DNA of 33,290 nucleotides, taken from NCBI RefSeq assembly GCF_022844445.1, contig NZ_JALHLS010000023.1, positions 1 through 33,290 of the forward strand, given 5' to 3'. Both the position numbers and the translations under genes were made by a program. Below, piece by piece: positions 23,328 through 31,506 of this stretch. Origin of the DNA: Hyphomonas sp. (GTDB taxonomy: Bacteria; Pseudomonadota; Alphaproteobacteria; Caulobacterales; Hyphomonadaceae). The notes under the pieces are model-generated. The model ran no database searches and had not been told where the DNA came from. It saw nothing but the letters and a program-made list of their open reading frames with translations. Position 1 is the first letter of the stretch. Every line of letters begins with the position of its first letter.

Positions 23328-24440
23328 GTGAAGCGGCTTTTGCTCCTTACACGGCATTATCCGCCCGCCGTCTCCGGAGGCATCCGGCGGCCCTATCTAC
23401 TGGCCAACGCGTTGCGGGCTCTCGGCGTCGATGTACGGGTGATCGCGCCGTCGCTGCCGGAAGGCGAACCCGGCCTGGCCGTACCGCATCCGAACCGCGA
23501 TCCGTCAGGCGATACCGGCCCTGCACGTCCCTCGCTGCGCGGCCTTGCCCGCGATCTCCTTCTCTGGCCGGACCCGGACATCCGCTGGTGCCAGCGCGCC
23601 GCCGATGCCGGCATCGCGGAGGGCTGGAAGCCGGACTGGGTGCTCTCCACCAGCCCGCCGGAATCCATCCACGTCGCCGGCGAACGCCTCGCCCGCACCC
23701 TTGGCGCCCGCTGGGCCGCCGACTTCCGTGACCTGTGGCTTGAAGCTCCGCACCGCGCCGAGCGCCGCCGCCTGCACCGTCAGATCGGTGAACGCCTCGT
23801 CGCCCGCCGCCTCCTTCCCAGGGCTGACCTCGTCCTCGCCGTCGATTCCGTCGTCGCCGCGGAAGCCCGCCGCCTCGGCGCCCGCGATCCCCAGGTGCTC
23901 GAACACTTCACCAGCGATGATCCAGCCCAGCCCTTCAGCTATGAAGGCAGCGGCCTGAACATCCTGCACGCCGGCTCCATCGCCTTCTCCGATCCTGAAG
24001 CCCGCATCGAGGACCTGCTCGCCCCCTTCGAGGCCACCAGCACTATGCGCAATGACCTCATGCTCAACTTCGCCGGCCGCCTCACGGGCGCCGAGCAGGC
24101 CCGCATCGCAGCGAGCCCTGCCGTCCGCTCTATCCGCCAGTTCGGGCCCGTGCCGTATGAAACGGCCCGCGCCATGATGGCGGGCGCCGACGCGCTTGCC
24201 TTCGTGGCCTCTGCCAAGATGCATGTGCCGCCCAGCAAGATCGCCGACTATCTCGCCTTCGACTGTCCGCTGGTCGCCTGCGGCGCAGGTCCCTGGCGCG
24301 CCGATCCGCGGGTGCCCGCCGAACCTGCCGCCGATGTGCTGAAACGCCTCACCCGCGGCGCAGGCCGCAATACGACCGCCCGCCCCAGCACCAGCCGCAC
24401 GGCCGCCGCGCGCTTTCTGGACTTGTGCAACCAATTGTAA
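23328..24440 (+). CDS. GT-B glycosyltransferase
   Basis: 370 residues, start GTG 23328 with GAGG five bases upstream and only 7 bp after wbpA. The N-terminus LLLLTRHYPPAVSGGIRRPY is the usual first strand and glycine loop of family-4 glycosyltransferases. ADFRDLW in the middle and ILHAGSI later mark the two domains. The C-terminal part (PPSKIADYLAF) carries the donor-binding loop, with KIADYL where others have KFFEY. It is not closely similar to the three other glycosyltransferases. The position between wbpA and wbpE suggests it transfers the uronic-acid sugar made by this operon. The C-terminus is short and rich in Arg/Ala, with little structure. Confidence 0.78.
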   Translation: MKRLLLLTRHYPPAVSGGIRRPYLLANALRALGVDVRVIAPSLPEGEPGLAVPHPNRDPSGDTGPARPSLRGLARDLLLWPDPDIRWCQRAADAGIAEGWKPDWVLSTSPPESIHVAGERLARTLGARWAADFRDLWLEAPHRAERRRLHRQIGERLVARRLLPRADLVLAVDSVVAAEARRLGARDPQVLEHFTSDDPAQPFSYEGSGLNILHAGSIAFSDPEARIEDLLAPFEATSTMRNDLMLNFAGRLTGAEQARIAASPAVRSIRQFGPVPYETARAMMAGADALAFVASAKMHVPPSKIADYLAFDCPLVACGAGPWRADPRVPAEPAADVLKRLTRGAGRNTTARPSTSRTAAARFLDLCNQL

Positions 24441-24514
24441 TGAGGCGTGAGTTGCTGGCCCGCAGGGGCTGGTCTACTCAGCGCACGCTAACCCGACCAA
24501 GAGGACCCAGGAAT

Positions 24515-25675
24515 ATGGCCATCGCGTTCATCGACCTTCAGGCGCAGCGCAAGCGGATCGAGCCGCAGATCAACGCCGCCGTGCAGAAAGTAATCGAGAG
24601 CGGCGCCTACATCATGGGCCCCGAAGTGAAGCAGTTCGAGGCAGACCTCGCCGCCTTCTCCGGCGCAAAACATGCACTCGGCTGCGCCAACGGCACCGAT
24701 GCCATCGCCCTGCCCCTGATGGCCTGGGGCGTCGGCGCGGGCGACGCGGTGTTCTGCCCGAGCTTTACCTTCTGCGCCACCGGCGAAGTTGTACCGTGGG
24801 TCGGCGCCACGCCGGTCTTCGTTGATGTCGAGCCCGACACCTACAACATCAACCCGGATCATCTCGTCGCCCAGATCGAACGTATACTGAAGGACGGCAA
24901 GCTGAAGCCGCGCGTCATCGTCGGCGTCTGCCTTTTCGGCCAGGCCGCGAACTATCCGCGCCTGCGCGAGATTGCCAACAAGTATGGCATGAAGCTGATT
25001 GCCGACAGCGCGCAGGGCTTTGGCACGACGATTAACGGCAAGCACCCGTCCGACTGGGCCGACTGCGTCACCACCAGCTTCTTCCCCGCCAAGCCGCTCG
25101 GCTGTTACGGCGACGGAGGCGGCATCGTCACCAATGACACCGCGCTGGCCGAGATCATCGACAGCCTGCGCGTCCACGGCAAGGCCGTGGCCTCGGACCT
25201 CAAGGGCAAGACCTTCGACCACGACCCGAAATACCTGAACATGCGCGTCGGCATGAACTCGCGCCTCGACACGATCCAGGCGGCCGTGCTGATCGAGAAG
25301 CTGAAGATCTATGCCGACGAAATCGTGCTGCGCAACAAGGTCGCTGCGCGCTACAATGAACTGCTGAAGCCGCACGTCGCCGCCGTGCCCTTCGTGAAGC
25401 CTGGCTTCGTCTCCACCTGGGCACAATACACGATCGAGCACGACAACCGTGACGGCCTCGCCGCGCACCTGAAGACACAGGACATCCCGACCGCCGTCTA
25501 CTATCCGGTGCCGATGCACATGAACCAGGCTTACCGCGAGTGGGCGCCGAAGCCCGGTGAACTCGCCGTCACCGAAGCGAAAGCCGAACGCGTGATCTCC
25601 CTGCCGATGCACCCCTATCTGGACATCGCCACGCAAGACCGCATCATCGAAGGCGTGCGCACCTTCAACGGATGA
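24515..25675 (+). CDS. wbpE: WbpE-type PLP aminotransferase
   Basis: 386 residues, DegT/DnrJ/EryC1/StrS family. The start ATG 24515 is supported by GAGGA nine bases upstream and by the family opening MAIAFIDLQAQ; the longer frame from 24425 is rejected. The Schiff-base lysine is Lys193 in SFFPAKPLGCYGDGG, and Asp164 in LIADSAQGFG contacts the pyridine ring. The enzyme transfers an amino group, usually from glutamate, to UDP-3-keto-GlcNAcA, producing the substrate of the acetyltransferase WbpD, which is encoded at the far end of the locus (339). It is the last gene of the plus-strand run and faces rmlA, with a hairpin between. Confidence 0.9.
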   Translation: MAIAFIDLQAQRKRIEPQINAAVQKVIESGAYIMGPEVKQFEADLAAFSGAKHALGCANGTDAIALPLMAWGVGAGDAVFCPSFTFCATGEVVPWVGATPVFVDVEPDTYNINPDHLVAQIERILKDGKLKPRVIVGVCLFGQAANYPRLREIANKYGMKLIADSAQGFGTTINGKHPSDWADCVTTSFFPAKPLGCYGDGGGIVTNDTALAEIIDSLRVHGKAVASDLKGKTFDHDPKYLNMRVGMNSRLDTIQAAVLIEKLKIYADEIVLRNKVAARYNELLKPHVAAVPFVKPGFVSTWAQYTIEHDNRDGLAAHLKTQDIPTAVYYPVPMHMNQAYREWAPKPGELAVTEAKAERVISLPMHPYLDIATQDRIIEGVRTFNG

Positions 25676-25680
25676 AGATC

Positions 25681-25706
25681 AGCGCCGCGCCCTCAGGGGC
25701 GGCGCT
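25681..25706. terminator. Convergent hairpin between wbpE and rmlA
   Basis: An 8-bp stem AGCGCCGC (25681-25688) / GCGGCGCT (25699-25706) is extended by CCC/GGG across one bulged base. It lies six bases after the wbpE stop and overlaps the last codons of rmlA on the other strand. It could end transcription from both sides. There is no strong T-run, so efficiency is uncertain. Confidence 0.45.
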
Positions 25707-26565
25707 CTTCCAATAAGCCGAGCAGGTATTCGCGGTAATTGTTGGTGTAGCCGGTCGCGAGACGCTCCAGCGTCTCGTCATTGATGAAGCCGCGCCGCCA
25801 GGCCACTTCCTCGAGGCAACCGATCTTCAGCCCCTGCCGGCGCTCGACGGTCTGCACGAAGTGCGAGGCATCGAGCAGGCTGTCGAACGTGCCCGCGTCC
25901 AGCCAGGCAAAGCCGCGCGGCAGGCACACGGCGTTCAGCTGGCCCTTCGCCATGTAGGCGGCGTTGATGTCGGTAATCTCGATCTCGCCGCGCGGCGACG
26001 GTTTCACGGCGCGGGCAATGTCCACTACCTGCGAGTCGTAAAAGTAGAGGCCCGTGACCGCCCAGTTGCTCTTCGGGTTCTTCGGCTTCTCTTCGATGGA
26101 GATCGCTTTGCCGGCTGCATCAAGCTCCACCACGCCGAAGCGTTCCGGATCGCGCACCGAATAGGCAAACACGCTCGCACCCGATGTTGCCTTGGCGGCA
26201 TTCATCACGAGGCCCGAAAGCCCCGCGCCATAGAAAATGTTGTCACCGAGCGCGAGCGCCGCCGACGAGCCGCCCAGAAAGTCTGCACCCAGAATAAACG
26301 CATCGGCCAGCCCGCGCGGCTCGTCCTGCACGGCGTAGGAAATCTCGATGCCCCACTGGCGCCCGTTGCCCAGCAGCGCCTCGAACTGCCCCAGCGATTC
26401 CGGTGTCACAATCACGAGGATTTCGCGGATGCCGGCCAGCATCAGCACGGACAGAGGATAGAAGATCAGCGGCTTGTCGTAGATCGGCAGCAGCTGTTTC
26501 GATACGCCTCGCGTCACCGGCTCAAGCCGGGTGCCGCGTCCGCCTGCGAGGATGATGCCCTTCAT
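25693..26565 (-). CDS. rmlA: Glucose-1-phosphate thymidylyltransferase
   Basis: 290 residues, full family length. The N-terminal nucleotide-binding signature [20 protein letters not shown] is at residues 8-27, followed by [28 protein letters not shown] and [26 protein letters not shown] are diagnostic. It makes dTDP-glucose from glucose-1-phosphate and dTTP in the cytoplasm. It lies 21 bp after rmlB on the same strand, so the two form one operon. No rmlC or rmlD is in the window; dTDP-4-keto-6-deoxyglucose could be completed elsewhere to rhamnose or diverted to another deoxysugar. Confidence 0.95.
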   Translation of the reverse strand: MKGIILAGGRGTRLEPVTRGVSKQLLPIYDKPLIFYPLSVLMLAGIREILVIVTPESLGQFEALLGNGRQWGIEISYAVQDEPRGLADAFILGADFLGGSSAALALGDNIFYGAGLSGLVMNAAKATSGASVFAYSVRDPERFGVVELDAAGKAISIEEKPKNPKSNWAVTGLYFYDSQVVDIARAVKPSPRGEIEITDINAAYMAKGQLNAVCLPRGFAWLDAGTFDSLLDASHFVQTVERRQGLKIGCLEEVAWRRGFINDETLERLATGYTNNYREYLLGLLEERRP

Positions 26566-26586
26566 CGGTGCCCTGTCATGTGAGAG

Positions 26587-27642
26587 TTATTGCGAAGCGC
26601 CTTCGCCGATCCGTTCGCCGGCATACACTTTCTCGCGCAGCGGTCGCCACCAGCCTTCATGGGCGAGATACCAGTCCACCGTCTCGGCCATCCCTGTGTC
26701 GAAGTTGACCGACGGCGACCAGCCCAGATCCCGCCGGATCTTGCTGCTGTCGATGGCATAGCGGAAATCGTGTCCCGGCCGGTCCTTCACGAAGCGCACG
26801 AGGCGCGCATGCGGGGCCGCTTTCGGGAAGCGCTCGTCCAGCAGCCTGCAGATGGCGCCGGCGATATCGCGGTTGGTCCGCTCCTCGCTGCCGCCCACCG
26901 TATAGGTCTCGCCGGCCGGCGCGCCGTCCGCCATGCAGACCAGCGCGCGGGCATGGTCATGCACGTAGAGCCAGTCGCGCACGTTCATGCCGTCGCCGTA
27001 TAGGCTGATCGGTTTGCCGTGGAGCGCATTCAGCACGGATAGCGGGATCAGCTTCTCCGGGAACTGGCGCGGCCCGTAATTGTTGGAGCAGTTGGAGATC
27101 ACCACCGGCAGGCCATAGGTGCGGTGCCAGGCGCGCACGAGGTGATCGGACCCTGCCTTGCTCGCCGAATAGGGCGAGGACGGATCATACGCCGTCGTCT
27201 CGCAGAACTTGCCGTCCGGCCCCAGCGAGCCGAACACTTCATCGGTCGAGACATGCACGAACCGGAAACGGGCTTTTGCCTCGCCCTCCAGCGCGCCCCA
27301 CCAGGCGCGCGCCGCTTCCAGCATCACCATCGTGCCAACAATATTCGTCTGGATGAAGGGGGCGGCGGAATCAATCGACCGGTCAACATGGGTCTCGGCA
27401 GCGAGGTGGAAGATCGCGTCCGGCGCTGTCTCGCGCACCGCCTTTTCCACCGCCTGTCGGTCGGAAATGTCCGCCTCGACCAGCCGGAAGCCGGGATGCA
27501 CCTTCAGCGCGGCCAGCGAGGCCGGGTTGGCCGCATAGGTCAGCTTGTCGATAACGGTTATCCGCGTATCCGGGCGCGCCGCCAGTTCCTGGCAAAGGGC
27601 CGATCCGATGAAGCCTGCGCCGCCTGTGACGAGGTAATTCAT
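26587..27642 (-). CDS. rmlB: dTDP-glucose 4,6-dehydratase
   Basis: 351 residues from ATG 27642 (GGAG six bases upstream; the frame extending to 27666 is rejected because the fold begins at MNYLVTGGAGFIGS). The extended short-chain dehydrogenase has the NAD loop GGAGFIG at 7-13. The active-site block STDEVFG gives Thr133, Asp134 and Glu135, and the YxxxK pair is Tyr158/Lys162. SNCSNNYGPRQFPEKLIPL is the dTDP-sugar subfamily signature. It converts dTDP-glucose to dTDP-4-keto-6-deoxyglucose. It is the first gene of the minus-strand rmlB-rmlA pair, divergent from ahcY across a 176-bp region with a long hairpin. Confidence 0.95.
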   Translation of the reverse strand: MNYLVTGGAGFIGSALCQELAARPDTRITVIDKLTYAANPASLAALKVHPGFRLVEADISDRQAVEKAVRETAPDAIFHLAAETHVDRSIDSAAPFIQTNIVGTMVMLEAARAWWGALEGEAKARFRFVHVSTDEVFGSLGPDGKFCETTAYDPSSPYSASKAGSDHLVRAWHRTYGLPVVISNCSNNYGPRQFPEKLIPLSVLNALHGKPISLYGDGMNVRDWLYVHDHARALVCMADGAPAGETYTVGGSEERTNRDIAGAICRLLDERFPKAAPHARLVRFVKDRPGHDFRYAIDSSKIRRDLGWSPSVNFDTGMAETVDWYLAHEGWWRPLREKVYAGERIGEGASQ

Positions 27643-27666
27643 TTGCCGCTCCACACGCCGCCACAA

Positions 27667-27725
27667 CCGGCGGTTTGCCGCCTGCGCGCCTGCTTAGCAC
27701 GCCCGGATCAGGCGGCAACCGCCGG
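27667..27725. promoter_or_regulatory. Long hairpin in the rmlB-ahcY divergent region
   Basis: CCGGCGGTTTGCCGCCTG (27667-27684) pairs with 27709-27725 over 17 base pairs with one bulged base; the loop is 24 bases. Closer to ahcY, GTTGCC (27761-27766) can pair either with GGCAA (27770-27774) or with GGCAAC (27795-27800), which would be mutually exclusive folds just before the AAGGA at 27806-27810. A five-codon frame (ATG 27767 to TGA 27784) overlaps this switch. The layout resembles a leader control element for ahcY, but I could not match it to the known SAH or SAM riboswitch consensus. Confidence 0.4.
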
Positions 27726-27818
27726 ATGCTGCGCCGGACGGGCATTTCTGGCGCCTCCGCGTTGCCATGGGCAAGCAGGCATGATAACCCGCCGGGCAAC
27801 ATATAAAGGATCGTTGAT

Positions 27819-29228
27819 ATGACCGTTCAGGACAAGGTTCAGGACTATTACGTCAAGGACATTTCGCTCGCCGAATTCGGCCGCAAGGAAATTGCGATCG
27901 CCGAGACCGAAATGCCGGGCCTGATGGCCGCGCGGGCCGAATTCGGCCCCTCGCAGCCGCTGAAAGGCGCCCGCATCTGCGGCTCGCTGCACATGACCAT
28001 CCAGACCGCTGTCCTGATCCAGACGCTGGAAGCCCTCGGCGCCCAGGTGCGCTGGGTCTCCTGCAACATTTACTCGACACAGGACCACGCCGCCGCAGCG
28101 ATCGCTGCCGCCGGCACCGCCGTCTTCGCCTACAAGGGCGAAACGCTCGAAGAATACTGGGACTATACCGACCGCATGTTCCAGTGGCCGGATGGGAACG
28201 GCCCGAACCTCATCCTTGATGATGGCGGCGACGCCACGATGTATCTGATCGTTGGCGAGAAGGCCGAGGCGAACCCGAAGATCCTCGACAATCCCGGTTC
28301 TGAAGAAGAGAAATACTTCTTCGCCCAGATCCGCAAACGCATGAAGGCCTCGCCCGGCTGGTTCAAGAAAACCAAGGCCGGCGTGCGCGGCGTCTCGGAA
28401 GAGACGACCACGGGCGTCAACCGCCTCTACCAGCTCGAGAAACGCGGCGAGCTGCCCTTCCCGGCCATCAACGTCAACGACTCGGTCACCAAATCGAAGT
28501 TCGACAACAAGTACGGATGCAAGGAATCTCTCGTCGACGCGATCCGCCGCGGCACCGATGTCATGATGGCCGGCAAGAAGGCCTTCGTCGCCGGCTACGG
28601 CGATGTCGGTAAAGGTTCGGCTGCCTCGCTCTCCGGCTCGGGCGCCCGCGTGGCCGTCTCCGAGATCGACCCGATCTGCGCCCTGCAGGCCGCAATGGAC
28701 GGCTATGAGGTCCTGACACTCGACGAAGCTGCGCCGAAGTTCGACATCTTTGTCACTGCGACCGGCAACAAGGATATCCTTACGCTCGACCATATGCGGG
28801 CAATGAAGGACATGGCTATCGTCTGCAACATCGGCCACTTCGACAACGAGATCCAGGTCGAGGCGCTGCGCAATTATCAGTGGACGAACATCAAGCCGCA
28901 GGTCGACATGATCACCTTCCCGGATGGCAAGCGCCTGCTGCTGCTCTCCGAAGGCCGCCTCGTGAACCTTGGCAACGCCACCGGCCACCCGAGCTTCGTG
29001 ATGTCGGCCTCGTTCACCAACCAGACACTCGCGCAGATCGAACTCCACGTGCGCGGCGGCCAGTACGAGAACAAGGTCTACACCCTGCCCAAACACCTCG
29101 ACGAGAAAGTCGCCCGCCTCCACCTTGAGAAACTCGGCGTGAAACTGACTGAGCTGTCGAAGGAACAGGCCGACTATATCGGCGTCGGCACCAACGGCCC
29201 GTTCAAGCCCGAACACTACCGCTACTGA
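27819..29228 (+). CDS. ahcY: S-adenosylhomocysteine hydrolase (adenosylhomocysteinase)
   Basis: 469 residues. It carries the NAD-binding [10 protein letters not shown] at about 259-268 and the substrate-site [10 protein letters not shown]. The bacterial-type insertion of about 40 residues (around 145-190, including [11 protein letters not shown]) is present. The C-terminal KPEHYRY end is characteristic. It reversibly splits S-adenosylhomocysteine into adenosine and homocysteine, removing the inhibitor of methyltransferases. AAGGA eight bases upstream sets the start ATG 27819. It begins the run ahcY-purU-metK, with gaps of 13 and 26 bp, so probably one operon serving methyl-group metabolism. 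Codon use is typical of the core genome. Confidence 0.97.
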   Translation: MTVQDKVQDYYVKDISLAEFGRKEIAIAETEMPGLMAARAEFGPSQPLKGARICGSLHMTIQTAVLIQTLEALGAQVRWVSCNIYSTQDHAAAAIAAAGTAVFAYKGETLEEYWDYTDRMFQWPDGNGPNLILDDGGDATMYLIVGEKAEANPKILDNPGSEEEKYFFAQIRKRMKASPGWFKKTKAGVRGVSEETTTGVNRLYQLEKRGELPFPAINVNDSVTKSKFDNKYGCKESLVDAIRRGTDVMMAGKKAFVAGYGDVGKGSAASLSGSGARVAVSEIDPICALQAAMDGYEVLTLDEAAPKFDIFVTATGNKDILTLDHMRAMKDMAIVCNIGHFDNEIQVEALRNYQWTNIKPQVDMITFPDGKRLLLLSEGRLVNLGNATGHPSFVMSASFTNQTLAQIELHVRGGQYENKVYTLPKHLDEKVARLHLEKLGVKLTELSKEQADYIGVGTNGPFKPEHYRY

Positions 29229-29241
29229 TCCGGGGACGGAC

Positions 29242-30099
29242 TTGCCGCAGCCCTACATCCTGACGCTCAGCTGCCCGGACCGGGTGGGCCTTGTGGCCCG
29301 CCTCGCCCGGGTGATGGAAGTGCATGGCTGCTTCATCGTCACCTCGCGCACCTTTGGCGATCCGGACACGCACCGCTTCTTCGCCCGCCTCGTGTTCAAC
29401 ACGCCCGGCAATGGCGAAGCCCTCGCGGGCCTCGAGCGGGACATGGCCACCCTTGGCAAGGAGATCGACGCCGACTGGCAGATCAGCCCCGAAGGCGAAC
29501 GCCTTCGCACGCTGCTGCTCGTCTCGAAATCCGATCACTGCGCCAACACACTGCTTTACGCAGCGCGGCGGCGCGAGTTGCCCATCGACGTCACCGGCAT
29601 CGTGTCGAACCATGACACGCTGAAGTCCGCCTTCGCGCACTGGAACCTGCCCTGGTTCCACGTCCCTGTTACCGCCGCCACCAAGCCGGCAGCCGAGCAG
29701 CGCCTCTACGAGATCATCGACGAGACGAAGTCCGATCTCGTCGTCCTCGCCCGCTACATGCAGGTACTCAGCGAAGAGGCCTGCACGCGCCTTTCGGGCC
29801 GCGTCATCAACATCCACCATTCGTTCCTGCCCGGCTTCAAGGGCGCCCAGCCCTATCACCAGGCGCATGCGCGCGGCGTGAAGGTCATCGGCGCCTCGGC
29901 CCACTACGTCACCGCCGATCTCGATGAAGGCCCGATCATCTCGCAGGCCACCGAGGCGATCGACCACACTTTCTCGCCCGAGGACATGGTCGAAACCGGT
30001 CGCCACCTTGAAGGCATTGCCCTGCTGCGCGCCGTCAAGGCGCATGCCGAACACCGCATCTTTCTGAATTCCGGCAAGACCGTCGTCTTTGCCCGCTAA
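29242..30099 (+). CDS. purU: Formyltetrahydrofolate deformylase
   Basis: 285 residues from TTG 29242 (GGACGGA directly upstream). An N-terminal ACT domain (about 5-80, starting [16 protein letters not shown]) is followed by the formyl-transferase fold with [16 protein letters not shown], giving Asn190 and His192, and LDEGPII with Asp228, the catalytic triad. It hydrolyses 10-formyl-THF to formate and THF. In other bacteria the enzyme balances the one-carbon pool in response to methionine and glycine. Its place between ahcY and metK fits a role in tuning one-carbon flow toward the methionine cycle. The ACT domain probably binds an amino acid effector. Confidence 0.93.
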   Translation: MPQPYILTLSCPDRVGLVARLARVMEVHGCFIVTSRTFGDPDTHRFFARLVFNTPGNGEALAGLERDMATLGKEIDADWQISPEGERLRTLLLVSKSDHCANTLLYAARRRELPIDVTGIVSNHDTLKSAFAHWNLPWFHVPVTAATKPAAEQRLYEIIDETKSDLVVLARYMQVLSEEACTRLSGRVINIHHSFLPGFKGAQPYHQAHARGVKVIGASAHYVTADLDEGPIISQATEAIDHTFSPEDMVETGRHLEGIALLRAVKAHAEHRIFLNSGKTVVFAR

Positions 30100-30125
30100 C
30101 CATCAGCCTCCAGAGGAAATCCTCC

Positions 30126-31307
30126 ATGCCCCTCAAGTCCCACGAGTTCACCAGCGAGAGCGTCGCCGAAGGCCATCCCGACAAGGTCGCCGACCAGATT
30201 TCCGATGCGGTCGTGGACCTCTTCCTCTCGCGCGACCCGTCCGCGAAGGTGGCTGTGGAAACTCTGTGCACGACGAACCTCGTCGTCCTCGCCGGCGAAG
30301 TGCGCACCAAGAACGGCGCTGTCATCACGCATGACGAGATGAACGCCGCTGCCCGCGCCGTCGTCAAGAAGATCGGATATGAGCAGGAAGGCTTCCACTG
30401 GGAAAAAATGACCGTGCAGAACTACGTGCACGGACAGTCGGCTGAAATCGCCCAAGGCGTCGAGGAAGGCGAGGGCCTCTTCAAGGAAGAAGGCGCCGGC
30501 GACCAGGGCATCATGTTCGGCTACGCCACCAACGAGACGCCGGAGCTGATGCCGGCCACGCTCGTCTATTCCCACCAGATCCTCGAGCGCCTCGCCGAAA
30601 TGCGCCATTCCGGCAATCACCCAGAGCTCGAGCCGGATGCCAAGAGCCAGGTTACCCTGCGCTATGAAGGCTCGCGCCCCGTCGGCGTCAACGCGGTCGT
30701 CGTCTCCCACCAGCACAAGAAGGGCGTCAGCCAGGATGCGCTGCGCGAGATCATCCGCCCCGTGATCAAGTCTGTGCTGCCAGAAGGCTGGTTCCCGCCG
30801 GAAGACAAGTTCTACGTGAACCCTACCGGCAGTTTCTACATCGGCGGCCCGGACGGCGACTCCGGCCTCACCGGGCGCAAGATCATCGTCGACACCTATG
30901 GCGGCGCAGCCCCGCATGGCGGCGGCGCTTTCTCCGGCAAGGACCCGTCCAAGGTCGACCGCTCGGCCGCCTATGCCACGCGCTACCTTGCCAAGAACGT
31001 CGTCGCCTCCGGCCTCGCTGACCGCTGCACGATCCAGGTCTCCTACGCCATCGGCGTCGCCCAGCCCCTGTCTATCTATGTCGACACTCACGGCACCGGC
31101 AAGGCGGACGAAGCCCGCATCGCCGCCGCCCTGCGCGAGCTGTTCGATCTCTCCCCGAAGGGCATCCGCACCCACCTCAAACTCAGCGCGCCGATCTACT
31201 CCCCGACCGCCGCTTACGGCCATTTCGGCCGCAAACCAGGCACCGACGGCACGTTCAGTTGGGAAAAGACCGACCTCGGCGACGCCCTCAAACGCCTCGT
31301 GAACTGA
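30126..31307 (+). CDS. metK: S-adenosylmethionine synthetase
   Basis: 393 residues with all three family signatures: EGHPDK at 15-20, [12 protein letters not shown] (about 120-131), and [20 protein letters not shown] in the C-terminal third. It makes S-adenosylmethionine from methionine and ATP; the enzyme is normally a cytoplasmic tetramer. GAGGA (30113-30117) lies 8 bases before ATG 30126. It is the third gene of the ahcY-purU-metK run. The combination supplies SAM, recycles its by-product and adjusts the folate pool. A short hairpin follows the stop. Confidence 0.97.
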   Translation: MPLKSHEFTSESVAEGHPDKVADQISDAVVDLFLSRDPSAKVAVETLCTTNLVVLAGEVRTKNGAVITHDEMNAAARAVVKKIGYEQEGFHWEKMTVQNYVHGQSAEIAQGVEEGEGLFKEEGAGDQGIMFGYATNETPELMPATLVYSHQILERLAEMRHSGNHPELEPDAKSQVTLRYEGSRPVGVNAVVVSHQHKKGVSQDALREIIRPVIKSVLPEGWFPPEDKFYVNPTGSFYIGGPDGDSGLTGRKIIVDTYGGAAPHGGGAFSGKDPSKVDRSAAYATRYLAKNVVASGLADRCTIQVSYAIGVAQPLSIYVDTHGTGKADEARIAAALRELFDLSPKGIRTHLKLSAPIYSPTAAYGHFGRKPGTDGTFSWEKTDLGDALKRLVN

Positions 31308-31308
31308 G

Positions 31309-31323
31309 CCGCCAGCCGGGCGG
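31309..31323 (+). terminator. Hairpin after metK
   Basis: CCGCC (31309-31313) / GGCGG (31319-31323) with a 5-base loop starts one base after the metK stop and is followed by AACATTTTCTG. It has the form of a short intrinsic terminator with a weak T-tract. The rest of the 199-bp gap before the protease gene shows no other clear signal. Confidence 0.45.
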
Positions 31324-31506
31324 AACATTTTCTGTGAACCCGAATTTACCGTAACATTTCGCGGGAGGCCTGCAGTCATCAGGCGTTCACCCCGGCGGCG
31401 TTAACACCAAACCGTTGCGCGGCCTTGCAGATCGGCAAATTCGGGCGATAGTTCACGCCAGACTGCGCCGTCTTTTGGGGGCCGGCGCGACAACCGGAGC
31501 ATTTTC

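Noticed and set aside
27643..27818. Known SAH or SAM-II riboswitch upstream of ahcY
   Set aside because: The conserved cores I know of for these classes are not found; only generic hairpins can be supported, so it was listed as an unnamed element.
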